A DNA stretch of 64,000 bases, taken from contig BSBM01000994.1 of the NCBI GenBank assembly GCA_027924585.1, positions 9,617,001-9,681,000 of the forward strand, written 5' to 3'. The notes under the pieces are model-generated. The model worked only from the letters and a program-made list of their open reading frames with translations, was not told where the DNA came from and ran no database searches. Positions 33,290-44,109 of the stretch are shown here, piece by piece. Both the position numbers and the translations under genes were made by a program. Each line of letters begins with the position of its first letter. Positions within the stretch are counted from its first letter, which is position 1. This stretch comes from Larix kaempferi. Its lineage: Eukaryota > Streptophyta > Pinopsida > Pinales > Pinaceae.

Positions 33290-33585
33290 AATAAAATGGC
33301 GATTAGGTTTTCATTTTTGGAAAATGGGCAAGATGTTTTAAAGCCGAACAGAAACCGCAAAAGTATTAACACCATGCCTGCTGGCTGCTACGTACAATAT
33401 CGTGCCTACAAAGTACACATTTTGTATAAAAAGCAAATTATAAACGGATCGTGCTACAAAGTACAAATTTTGTATAAAAAACAAAGTTGTTTAAACATTT
33501 ATTGGTTGATTTTTTATTTATTGTTTTAGAAATAATAAAATATTTAATTAAATTATCATTTTACATGGTTCAAATACTCTTTGAA

Positions 33586-33757
33586 CAGTTTCCAACCAGT
33601 TATATAATGTAAAACATATATACAGTTTGCAATTATATAATTTAAACTCAATATATATACAGTTTCCAACCAATTATATAATTTAAACAACATATATACA
33701 GTTTCCAACCCATTATATAATTCACAACATATATACAGTTTCCAACAATTGCACCTA
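33586..33757. repeat. 37-39-bp minisatellite, five units
   Basis: CAGTTT(C/G).. starts at 33586, 33623, 33660, 33699 and 33736, each followed by CCAA.(C)ATTATATAAT-type sequence. AT-rich; no spacer structure. Confidence 0.85.
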
Positions 33758-33836
33758 GATTTCTGTAAAAAATGATGGAAATTTTGAAGTTATTAAATTA
33801 CTCTATAATAGCACGAACACCTTCGATCATAACATA

Positions 33837-33940
33837 TTATAAAAAAAGCACATTATAAAATAGCTCCTTATATTATAAAAAAAGCACATTATAAAATAGC
33901 TCCTTATATTATAAAAAAAGCACATTATAAAATAGCATGT
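33837..33940. repeat. 36-bp AT-rich minisatellite, three units
   Basis: GCACATTATAAAATAGC starts at 33848, 33884 and 33920, an exact 36-bp period, with TATTATAAAAAAA between units. Confidence 0.9.
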
Positions 33941-34138
33941 TATATTATAAAATATTTTTATTTTTTTTTTATTTTAAAGCTTTTTATTTGAACCCTCCAG
34001 TGGCAATATCTCAGGTGTGAGACTTTGCCAGGTCATCCTGTCTCTAATCTCTTCATTGTTCCTAGGTTTTAATTTTATTTTACGGAAATGTAGATCATTT
34101 TTTTGTTGTTTGAGCGTGACATATAAAAGTCATGCATA

Positions 34139-34329
34139 TTTGATTTTTACTTGAAATATCAATATATGTTTTTTTTTCCAAACTTCTTTTATTAATATAA
34201 AATAAATTATTTACAAATGACCCAATAAAAGCAAATTTGATTTTTACTTGAAATATCAATATTTTTTTTTCAAACTTATTTTATTAATATAAAATAAATA
34301 ATTTACAAATCACCCAGTAAAAGCAAAGC
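34139..34329. repeat. 97-bp tandem duplication
   Basis: TTTGATTTTTACTTGAAATA starts at 34139 and 34236. The two copies differ by a few bases and a shorter T run. Confidence 0.9.
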
Positions 34330-34950
34330 AAAGCAGACAGTTATATAATATAAGCAAATCCTAAATATATTATCCTTATTATCAATTTTTTATTTATTAT
34401 TTTATTGGTTCTTTCTTTACTTTTTAAAATTTCTATTTTCACAATTAGTTAGGTGTTTTAATTAAAAATATTATGTTTGTTCATAACTTATCAAAAATAA
34501 AAAAGTAATTAAAAAATTCATTTTGACTTATAAAATAAAAAAATTAAAACTAGCAGAAATTAATTTTAAATTTGGATCTATTAAGCACCTAAAGAGATCC
34601 AAAAATTTTACACCACGAGACATTGGATCCTTCTTTATGCTTATTGATTTGAGTTTAAGATAGATCTATGTTAGTTTAGAAATCACATGCATACTCTCTT
34701 ATCTAAGAGTATACACTTAGCATCACATGCATACTACTTAGGTTTCAGTGACATCCGTGCATCCACGGGTCCATTGATGGGAGATTCCCCAAGATTGGTG
34801 GTCTGGGTCAACGAGTTACATCGAAAACTGACATTTTCCTGGCTGAAAATGGATTATTAAAACCGTACGCTTTCTATAAACATATGATGGTCGACAAACA
34901 AGGCAACTTGACAAGTGGCGGGCATGCTCGAGTAAACATTTCCCAATCCA

Positions 34951-36339
34951 ATGTGCGCTCGACGAAGGAAGGTTTTTCTCGTCCGGGGCCCTTCCAAATG
35001 GATCTACACATCAAGGGATCCTCGAACTCGGCTCCAGTTTACCCTGCAGACTAGGATCGTGTTCGAGCAGATGGGAAGAGGGTCCAAGGGAGCACTAGGA
35101 ACAAGGAAGTTGTCAATAATCAGGTCAAGGTGATTTTAGCAGGTCTTGCTAAGAAGCAAAAAAGGTGGAGGAAGTGCTCGGGAGAACAAACTATGACTCT
35201 GGGGAGGTACATTGGTCTGGATGAACTAGTTGAGTTCAATATGATGGCTTTGGTTGACAAGTTTAGCTACAAAGCTATGAACAAGAGGGAGATTGATTGG
35301 TGGATAGCAAAATCTTGGGGACCTCTTTTAGATTGTCCCAAAAGTTTCCATTCTTCCTCGAGGTTGGTTCGGTTTTAAATTCAAGGAGGAAGAACACACT
35401 ACTCTGATCCTCGACAAACCGTGGTTGAAAGGCTCAGGTAGCCTCATGTTGCAAAGATGGCACACAGACTTCGACCCTGAGGTAGCTCATATTCATTTTC
35501 GTCATTTTTGGGTTCTTCTGCCAAGCTTTCCATTGGCCATATGGAACAGAGGTACATTTGAAGCTGTAGGGAATCGACTTGGCCGTTTCCTCTATCTTAG
35601 TGATGAGGTCTTGTATTGTATTGACAAGCGGGTTGGGCAGATGCTTGTTGAGGTGGATGTTTCATTGGGTATGATCGAGTGCCTTCAGATTGAATGCAGA
35701 GGCCGCGTCTATTCCCTGATCATAGATTATTGGGGTATCTGTTTCCACTGTTCGCGTTGCAAGGAAGTAGGCCATTTTTTGCTCCAATGTAATGGGCATT
35801 CTTCTTCAAAGTTGCATGAGGATTCAAATGATAATGAGTTCTTCTGGTCGTCGGATGATAGTAGTGACTGGGAGATGGATCTCAATGGAGACCTTGATGG
35901 CTTTTCCAATAGGATTCTGACTTTGGGTTCTACTTTAGAGGAACACACTATTATTGGTAAGCTGAAAGCAAATGATCCATCATTTTACAAGTCCCTAAAT
36001 GATTTAGAGATTGATTTGATCAATGCATTAGATCTTAAAGGATTGTCTCATGAGGGATCTTCTGGCCGAACCATTTCCTCCTCATCTGAAGTGTCAAAAT
36101 ACACTTCTTTGGAACCTTTACACAAGAGCTCTACACCAAATATTGTAGTTACTCCTCACCATTTAGTGGAGGGTATTGTTTCCCCCAGCCTACAAGTATC
36201 AAGGGTTTCTCATGATATGGAAGGACTCTTGCAACTGTCCTCGACCCATATATTGGAGTCAGAGGGCTGTGAACAAAGCGCTCGTCCTCTTACCTCAAAC
36301 CATATTTCCCCACGAGGCACTTTAAGGGAGTTGTCTTAG
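34951..36339 (+). pseudogene. LINE ORF1-like (DUF4283 plus zinc knuckle), one frameshift
   Basis: ORF1 of plant LINEs binds RNA during target-primed reverse transcription. 35130-35378 gives a DUF4283-like start (ALVDKFSYKAMNKREI, SWGPLLDCPK). A frame change near 35350 continues it at 35425-36339: GSLMLQRWHTDFDP, HFWVLLPSFPLAIWN, DKRVGQMLVEVDVS, then a CX2CX4HX4C knuckle, CSRCKEVGHFLLQC (about residue 113). An acidic, Ser-rich tail ends at a TAG at 36337. An upstream frame (34951-35133) may be its N-terminal part. ORF2 (endonuclease/RT) is absent: a gypsy element begins 9 bp after the stop. It could also be a stand-alone DUF4283 gene, but the frameshift argues for a relic. Confidence 0.7.
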
Positions 36340-36347
36340 GACTGTAG

Positions 36348-36922
36348 TGATCCAGGTCGTGTCCAGGAAGCACGAGGGGGACAACAGTTCGATTGAATGA
36401 GTCAGCTTTGTTATGGCAGAAGCAATTAAGAATAAGCAGAATGAGCAAAGCAGGATTACACTACACAAATAAACACAATATGCGCAGACAATATGCAGGA
36501 ATGCGAACTGTTCTTCTCTATTAGATGTAAACAGGTAAAATCATGTATGTTACAATATTATACATGCTTGTATATATTTTTGAGACGCTTGGGTGCCTAC
36601 CCGTTACGTTCAGTTACAAGAAGAAGTTAGAACGGTTCAACAGTTCAACCGTTACAGTCGACTGGAAGACAGAGAGATAGTCTGTCGAAGTTGGACAGTC
36701 GCTGGTCGCATGTCGACGCTGCTTGTCGATGTCGCGAACTGTGAGGTTGTTGAACATGTCGAAGGTGCGAATGTGTCGAGGTGTGTCGAAGTCGAGACTC
36801 GTTAGAGTTGTGTCGAATTCAGAACCTGTCGGAGCTAACCTGTCAGACTGGAAACTTGTCGAGTCGAAGTCGAAACTTGTCGAAGTTGCATCAACGTCGA
36901 TGACTTTCCAACTGCGATGCAT
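36348..36922 (-). repeat. 3' LTR of the reverse-strand gypsy, with TGTCGA cluster
   Basis: 575 bp; plus-strand ends TGATCCAGG and GCGATGCA. Nine TGTCGA hexamers lie within 36683-36883 (36683, 36711, 36724, 36757, 36774, 36784, 36811, 36857, 36878), plus TGTCGC and TGTCGG variants. This part is U3, upstream of the element's own transcription start on the reverse strand. Confidence 0.85.
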
Positions 36923-36959
36923 ATTAGACCTCCTTCCTTAAGAAACAATGGACCCCATT

Positions 36960-39900
36960 GTTTGCTCGCGAAGGTGAGGAAACTTGTCGGTCAATTCAGT
37001 GACAGAGTACCACTTTCCTTGAGATGGAATCTGGCCAGCCTTGACAACCTGAAACAAGGGAATTGTGTTCGTCCTTGTATGGCGTACTCGTCATCCCACA
37101 ATGGTGTCGCAAGGAAGAGGCTCCTAAACATCTGGATGGATGTCTTCGGGTTCTGCTGTCTGCAAGTCGTTTTGTTCCAACAAGGGTGCATGGTATGGTC
37201 GAAGTAGATCCACATCGAATACTGGATGCAGATCCAGGCATGCAGGAATGCCGAGCTGGAAAGTGTTTTCGCCAATTTGTCGAAGAATACTGTACGGACC
37301 ATATTGCAAAGGCTTGAGCTTCTTGAATGGGCCTATGAAGCGCTCCTTCTTGAGATGTAACCAGACCTTATCCCCAATTTTGAATGAATGAGGAATACGA
37401 TGCTTGTTGTGTCAGGCCTTAGCTTTCTCGATTGCTCTATGCAACATTTCCTATGCTTGCTTCTGGATGTCGCATATCTGATCTTTGAACTCGACTGCTT
37501 TATCAACTTCTCGCTGGTTGTAGTCGGTGTCGCTCAGCTGTGTCGATGAGCTGATCAAGTCGATAGGCACCGAGGGATGAAATCCGTAACATATCTCAAA
37601 TGGACTCTTTCCTGTAGAGCTGTGTTGAGCACGATTGTAGCTGTGCTGGATGTATGGAAGATTTTCATCTCATGTGCATCGATATTGGTGATTGTACATG
37701 CGAAGCAGTTGTACTACCAAGCGATTCACAACTTCCGTCTGTCCGTCGGTCTGAGGATGGAAAGCTGTCGACAATGATAGTCGTGTGTCTAGCAGTTTCC
37801 AGAGGGTCTTCCAAAAGATGCTGACGAATCTGGCATCTCGGTCGGAAATAATGGTTGTGGGTAAACCAAAGTGTTTCCAAACATGTGTAAAGAAGAGTTG
37901 AGCGGTCTGCTGCATTGTTGCGGTCTTCTTACATGGTATGGGAATGGCCATCTTGGAAAATCGGTCGACTACTACTAAGATCGCGTCATGCTTATGTCTG
38001 GTAGTAGGATAACCCGTCAAGTAGTCCATAGAAATAGATTGCCATGGTCGAATAGGAACTGGTAGAGGTGTATACAATCCCCGTCGTCGATCAGGTAGCT
38101 TAGTAATGGCACAAACCACACATGATCGAATGTACTTGTTGAAGTCAGATTTAAGTGTAGGCCAAAAGAAATACTTCTACAGAATAGCAAGTGTCTTTGC
38201 TACTCCAAAGTGTCCTGCAGTCTTGTTGTAGTGTGCGTCCCAAATGAGCTGTTGTCGGTGCTCACCTCTCGGTCCACAAAGCTGTCCAAGCTTGTATAGC
38301 AAGGTGTCTCTCAGGAAATAGTCGAAGTCTGAGGTCGACGACTTGTTAGTTTGTAACTGTCGGTATACTGCTGAGAAGTCGTTGTCGTCCTCATACAACT
38401 GTGGCCAAGTGGCCTTGTTGTATCCTTGCATACTCATCACTGTCAAAAGGAGAGTAATGGGTGGTCGACTGAGGCAATCAACGACGGCATTGGCTTTACC
38501 TTTCTGATACTTAATCACCAACTGGAATTGTTGTAGGTAATTAATCCACTTGAGTTGTCTGTTTGTCTGCAACTTTGATTGTGTCGGAGCGAACTGTAGA
38601 GGCTTATGATCAGTAAGAATGACCATTTCCTTGCCAAGGATGTAATGCCTCCATTGTTTGAGAGCTTGCACAATGGCGTACAGTTCTTTTTCGTATGTCG
38701 AGTATCTTCTAACTGTGTCATTAAAAGTCTCGGAATGAAAAGCGACTGGGTGATCAGACTGAGTGATCACTGTGCCAAAGGCATAGTTCGATGCGTCCGT
38801 CTCAATCTCGAAGGGCTGATGCAAATAAGGTAACACAAGTATTGGTGCAGTGCAGAGCTTGTGTTTGAGCTGTTCAAAAGCTGCTTGTTGTGTTGTTGTC
38901 CATTGGAAGACAATTTTCCCACTTCCCTTTGTCAACTGATTCAAGGGACACGTTATGTGACTGAAGCCGAGTATGAATCGTCGATAGAAATTCGCCAAAC
39001 CAAGAAAACTTCTTAATTCTTGAATGCATCTAGGAATGGGCCAATCTTTGAGGATCTGTACTTTTTCTGGGTCGACGCGAATGCCTGCAGAGTCAATTAC
39101 ATACCCCAAGTATTTGATGTTGGTCATCGCAAAAGAGCACTTGTCCATGTTAAGATAAAGCCGATGTTGCTGGAGACTGTCGAGGACTTGTCGAAGATGT
39201 CCGACATGTTCTTCCCATGATCGACCGAAAATCAAGATATCGTCGAGGTAGACAATAACCCAATTGTTGATGTAAGGTCAAAGATGGTTATCCATATGTC
39301 GCATGAAGGTCATAGGTGCTTTGGTTAAGCCGAAAGGCATGACTAACCATTCAAACCATCCTTCCTTGGTTTTGAAAGCAGTTTTCCACACCTCTGAGGG
39401 CTTAATTGGAATCTGATGGTATCCCGACTTGAGGTCGAGCTTAGTAAATAATTTAGCACCTTTCAGATAGTCGATGAGCTCGTCTATCCGTGGCAGAGGG
39501 TACCGATTCTTCACCGATATTTTGTTGATAGCTTTGTATTCGATGCACATGCGCCAAGTCCCGTCTTTGTTCGGAACTAGGACGACTGGACTTCCACAAG
39601 GAGAGGAGTTGGGTTGGATATGACCTTTGTCGATTAATTCTTGGATTTGTCTTTGAATCTCTTCATTTTCGAGAATGGATCCTCTGTAAACATATGCGTT
39701 AGGAAAAGAAGAACCAGGAACAAGTTTAATGGAGTGTTTTACCTGACAATGTTGAGGTACTCCGTCTGGAGCTTGAAAGAGGTTCTGGTACTCATCAAGA
39801 ATATGATCGACTTGTTGCTTCTGTCGAGACCTGCATTGGTCGGTGACTAGACTCGTTGCTGCAGTCTTCTTAGAATGTTGCGGCTTGATTATGATTAATG

Positions 39901-40520
39901 CGAACTTATGTGCATGATTGATGAGCTTCTTTGCCTGTTTGGAAGATATCAGTGCAACCATCAGTGTAGGTTGACGCTCTAGTATGTTGAACCATCGATT
40001 TCGGATTTTGACAATCACCTTCTGAGGCCGTGACTGATAACTTCCATGTCTATCCCAGAGGCAAGGTTTCCCAAACAGGGCGTTGGCTACGGAGAGTGGT
40101 GCCATGTCACAGAGTACTTCATCTTCAAAAGGCTTTATGAAGTAGGCGATTTTACATTGTTGAGTGATCCGTAGTTCCTATCCATCCTTCATCCAACCGA
40201 TGTTGTAAGGCTGAGGATGCAGAGTGGTAACAAGACCTAGTTTCTTCACGAGATCTTCAGAAACGAAGTTCTTCTGGCTCCCGTTGTCCACAATCAGATG
40301 CAGTGGGTTGCTTTGGACCCATACCCATGTATGGAACAAGTGTTCTCGTTCCTCCTCGTCAACGATAGTCGAGGCAGCTGGAGTGGTTGAGGTCAAAAGG
40401 CTCGTCGCGTCTGGATCAGATTCTTCCATCGTCTTGTCGAACTCGTGGGATGTCGACACTTTCGTCAAAAATGTCTTCCAAGCTTTGCATTCAGATGTAT
40501 CATGCCAAGATGAATGGTGG
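36960..40520 (-). pseudogene. Ty3/gypsy pol (protease, RT, RNase H, integrase), split by stops
   Basis: 40468-40178 is the protease region, with VDNGSQKNFVSEDLVKKLGL (active-site triad D-N-G rather than D-S-G). 40105-39278 carries the first half of RT (CGSPVVLVPNKDGTWRMC, KLFTKLDLKSGYHQI, WLVMPFGLTKAP). After a stop and a short break the YLDDILIFG catalytic motif lies at about 39255-39230. 39235-38177 continues with RNase H (TDASNYAFGTVI, YEKELYAIVQALKQWRHY) and the integrase zinc domain start. 38119-37670 holds the integrase core (MDYLTGYPTT, VVDRFSKMA, IISDRDARFVSIFW, STAFHPQTDGQTEVVNR). A C-terminal part continues to about 37120 (YGPYSILRQIGENTFQL, HPVFDVDLLRPYHAP). Only a handful of stops and shifts separate these pieces. 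Confidence 0.9.
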
Positions 40521-40660
40521 TAATCGCACCATTTTTCGGTCAGCGGTTGTTTGCTACGTTCCCTCTTGTGAAAAGGTTTTTTTCTGTGGTCTGGATTTGG
40601 AGGTGTCGACTGAGAAGATTTCGACTTGTCGAAGTTGGTTGGTGCCTTCTTGTCGAGTGG

Positions 40661-41209
40661 TCATCCTGATGTCGGATTTGTCGCGAAGCGTGGTTTTCCT
40701 TTTTTCTTGATTTCCAGTTTGCTGGCGTAGTGGAATGCATCCGCAAGTGTAGTGACAGTCAGAAATTCCATCTCCTGCTGGATGTACTGGGACAATCCAC
40801 TGCTGTACTTCAGAACAAGCAATTTCTCTTCTTCTTGGACACCAAGTCTATCCATGAGTCGGTAGAACTCGTCGGTGTAACTCTGTATTGATTGGTCTTT
40901 CCATTTCCTTAGCTGTTGCCACTTATTATACTGTTGCTCGAGGTATTTGGGCAGGTAAAATTCCTTTCGGATGTGTTCGACAAATTTATTCCATGTGTCG
41001 ATTGGGTCTCCGCTTTTCTCCATCTTTGTCGCGAGGTTCTCCCACCAGCAATGCACGGAGGTTGACATCTTTAAGGATGCAATGGTGACTTTTTCAGCTT
41101 CGGAGAGTTGATTTACAACATAATAGGATTCCAATTGTTGCACCCAATTGTCAATGGATTCCACGTCAATCTTACCTTCAAGATTCAGTATGTCCAAATT
41201 CATTTGCAC
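40661..41209 (-). pseudogene. Ty3/gypsy gag core
   Basis: The 182-residue open frame reads as a retrotransposon gag core: WVQQLESYYVVNQLSEAEK, WWENLATK, FVEHIRKEFYLP and YTDEFYRLMDRLGVQEEEK. It would form particles for the element. A zinc-binding region in the next frame (about 40540-40480, CDYHHSSWHD-like) is broken. The N-terminal start at 41209 is plausible but not proven. Confidence 0.85.
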
Positions 41210-41501
41210 TTTGAAGGGGCTGATTTTATCGAAGTGAATTCTCGTCGAAGATCCTCCAGATGTCGAAGCGAATCACATGAGAATCTCATTGAACTGGGTG
41301 AACATTTCAGTCCGTTGTCGAGCCAGAGCTTGCTCAATAAGCTATGCTGTCTCGTTGGTTGCATGTCTATCGTCTGTTTTTTCTGTCATTTATGAAGGTA
41401 GTGTCTGCTTGGATTGTTGAGATTGCGAGCGAGTTTGAACCAGCATAAGTTAATTTCGAGCGAAGTGTATACGCAAAACTTAAGCACGAACAAAATTGAG
41501 A

Positions 41502-41513
41502 GCTCTGATACCA
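41502..41513 (-). other. Primer-binding site of the reverse-strand gypsy
   Basis: GCTCTGATACCA on the plus strand, TGGTATCAGAGC in reverse, one base from the LTR at 41515. Confidence 0.85.
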
Positions 41514-41514
41514 A

Positions 41515-41701
41515 TGATTCGGGTCATGTCCAGGAAGCACGAGGGGGACAACAGTTCGATTGAATGAGTCGACTCTGTTATGGCGGAAGCAATTAAGAAT
41601 AAGCTGAATGAGCAAAGCATGATTACACTACATAGATAAACACAATATGCGCAGACAATATGCAGGAATGCGAATGGTTCTTCTCTATTAGATGTAAACA
41701 G
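41515..41701 (-). repeat. Truncated 5' LTR of the reverse-strand gypsy
   Basis: 187 bp matching 36348-36534 with about ten differences. The match ends at TGTAAACAG; beyond it the sequence is unrelated. Confidence 0.88.
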
Positions 41702-41702
41702 G

Positions 41703-41774
41703 AATGAAAATGAAAGTAATTTATAATTTATAATTTATTAAAATTTTAAGTTATAAATTACTTTCATTTTCATT
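41703..41774. repeat. 24-bp perfect inverted repeat
   Basis: AATGAAAATGAAAGTAATTT (plus ATAA) at 41703-41726 is exactly reverse-complementary to 41751-41774, with a 24-bp AT-rich spacer. It starts at the point where the gypsy LTR is cut. Confidence 0.9.
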
Positions 41775-42001
41775 TAAAAAGTAAAAACATTTGACTAATT
41801 TAACTAAAAATGATTTAAAATGGAATAAATAATATAATGAGATTTAATTGTAAAATTATAAAAGGATATAACATTTTATTAATTGTAAGATTGTAGAATG
41901 ATATAACACCTTATTTAGACTGGTTTAAACCACTAGTACATAAAGTTAATTATATGAATAAAGAGTTATTAAAAATGATAGATGATCTTCAAAATACTAA
42001 T

Positions 42002-42393
42002 AACAATGACTAACGAAATACTTTTAAATGTAATATAGCAAAAATAACCAAAATGTACAAAGAAAAAAGTAGTCATATTTGAATTTTATAAGGTATTGGT
42101 ATAATTAGTCCCAAATTCATATTTTATTAAGTTAATATGATTAAGTATAATGACTAAGTTTACATGAAATTTAGTTTATTACTAAAATCAAGAGTTTAAC
42201 AATGACTAACAAAATACTTTTAAATGTAATATAGCAAAAATAACCAAAATGTACAAAGAAAAAAGTAGTCACATTTGAATTTTATAAGGTATTGGTATAA
42301 TTAGTCCCAAATTCATATTTTATTAAGTTAATATGATTAAGTATATTGACTAAGTTTACATCAAATTTAGTTTATTACTAAAATCAAGACTTT
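42002..42393. repeat. 196-bp tandem duplication
   Basis: AACAATGACTAAC.AAATAC starts at 42002 and 42198, with nearly identical units. A looser ~100-bp duplication (TTTAAAGTTAG.TA.TTTTT) follows at 42391-42560. The rest of 41775-42960 is AT-rich without a gene. A small perfect inverted repeat, TCGGAGGT...ACCTCCGA, lies at 42797-42822. Confidence 0.85.
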
Positions 42394-42988
42394 AAAGTTA
42401 GCTATTTTTTATATTTTTATCTTAAAATATTTCATTTTATTTTTTTATAATTAAAATTTATCTCATAAATAAATGGAGTTCAAAATTTTAAAGTTAGTTA
42501 ATTTTTGTATTTTTATCTTAAATTCTTTTACTCTAATTTTTTATAATCCAAATCTCTTTCCTAATAAAGAAAGTTGTTATACAACATTTTTTAATTACAT
42601 TTGGAGTAACAAGGTGTACATACAACCCAAAAATATGTTATATCTATAATATTAATAAACAAAATTAAAGTTCATTAAAATGAAAAAAATAAAATAAAGA
42701 TGAACTTAATAACAATGATGATGATATATAATAATAAGAGAAAAAGTTGCATTGCAGCAAATTCCCTGCTATAGAGATAGCTGGAAGTAAGCAGAGTCGG
42801 AGGTATAATTTTAAACCTCCGATAAGTGAAGACAAGGTAATCACGTGCTTAGTTTTTAAAGTGCCAATAAAAAAGATCGTTGACTTAGTTTTTAACCAAC
42901 AAAGACATCACACTCTTAATTTTTAAATTGCCAATGAGCAAAATCAAATGAAATCAAATGGGATAGCCTAAACTCATCGATATTGTCC

Positions 42989-43174
42989 CTAAAGATCACC
43001 CATGAGGGCAGTTTTGAGTTCTCTCATCGATATCATGGCCTTGAGGACATTTAACGCGGGCCCAATTGCTCCATCTATGCATTCATTCAAGTCTGGGGAT
43101 TCTGTCGACTTTGGCAGCAGAGGAGACATCGCTGCATCAGTTATTACTTCACCAGTTGTAACTTGTGCCTCCAT
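42989..43174 (-). pseudogene. Small fragment related to the 44-kb gene relic
   Basis: A 61-residue open frame with SPLLPKSTESPDLNE. It resembles SPLLPKNTDSNDLG in the relic at 44110-45420, and the DNA is also similar there (TTTGGCAGCAGAGGAGA against TTTGGTAGCAGAGGAGA). It may be a duplicated or displaced exon of that gene. The plus-strand frame at 43002-43259 is its shadow. Confidence 0.3.
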
Positions 43175-43477
43175 TTCTGAAGGGTATCACCAATTTCCTT
43201 CAAGTTGGTTTGTAGGAGACGTCTCTAGGCTGAAAGAGCGCCATGAAAGGTATAAATAAGACTTTGTTATAAATCTGAGTAGTGTAGAACGGTGTTTTTA
43301 AGCTAATGTATGGTTCTTGGTTTAAAAATTAATTAATATTCTAAATTTATTAAAAATAATTATTTTAATTAACTATATATTTATTTTTTATTAATTAATT
43401 AATTTCCAATTCTTTGAAATCTCAATTGGTGGGAAGATTGTATTCCCACTTCCACTAGAAATAAACAATAAACTGTT

Positions 43478-43670
43478 AAATGTATGAAGAAATAAACAAT
43501 AAACCTGCCAACTGTCCGGAGATAGGATTTTAATAAACCTGCTAAATGTATGAAGAAATAAACAATAAACCTGCTAACTGTCCAGAGATAGGATTTGTGA
43601 GCTTCTAAATGTATGAAGAAATATAAACAATAAGCCTGCTAACTGTCCGGAGATAGGATTTGTGAGCTGC
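43478..43670. repeat. 63-66-bp tandem repeat, three units
   Basis: AAATGTATGAAGAAATA starts at 43478, 43544 and 43607, followed by CCTG(C)(C/T)AACTGTCC.GAGATAGG. Related words continue to about 43860. The open frames in 43700-43980 are not considered genes. Confidence 0.85.
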
Positions 43671-44109
43671 TTTGTGGTGGATTTTATTTATGGTTTATAA
43701 TGAAAATAAACCATAAAAATAAATATGAAAAGTGTTTTTATAATGGTAAGATCATATTCACATTCCCACTAGAAATAAACAATAAGCCATCTAAATGTAT
43801 GGAGACTGGATTTGTAAGCTACTTTGTAAGCCATCCAAATGTACGGATACAGGATTATTTTCCAAATTATGTCCAACATTTATCCAATTCAGGCATTATG
43901 TGAATATGAACTGTAAAACACAACAGAAATCACTGTTAATTTCAATTTCAGATGTAAAACAAAACATAAAGCATTGTTAATTTCAATTTTAGATGATAAG
44001 CCATGAGTGTCATGCATTATGATATGAAAAAAAAACACAATCATATGCACAAAGAGTAATAGAGTTTACATTAGTGCAACAAGGATTTACATGATCACAG
44101 AAAAATAAA

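Larger units (their letters stand above)
36348..41701 (-). mobile_element. Ty3/gypsy element with truncated 5' LTR
   Basis: On the reverse strand: partial 5' LTR (41701-41515), primer site (41513-41502), gag, protease, RT, RNase H, integrase, polypurine tract (about 36942-36929) and full 3' LTR (36922-36348). The LTRs share the end ...CCTGGACACGACC.GGATCA-type sequence over 187 bp. The homology stops sharply at 41701, where a 24-bp inverted repeat begins. Single stops split pol, so the copy is defective but not very old. It differs from the gypsy at 1549 and has no clear chromodomain. Confidence 0.88.

Noticed and set aside
33586-33940. Regular 36-39-bp repeats that look CRISPR-like
   Set aside because: Units are contiguous and AT-rich with no unique spacers, in a plant nuclear context; they are minisatellites.
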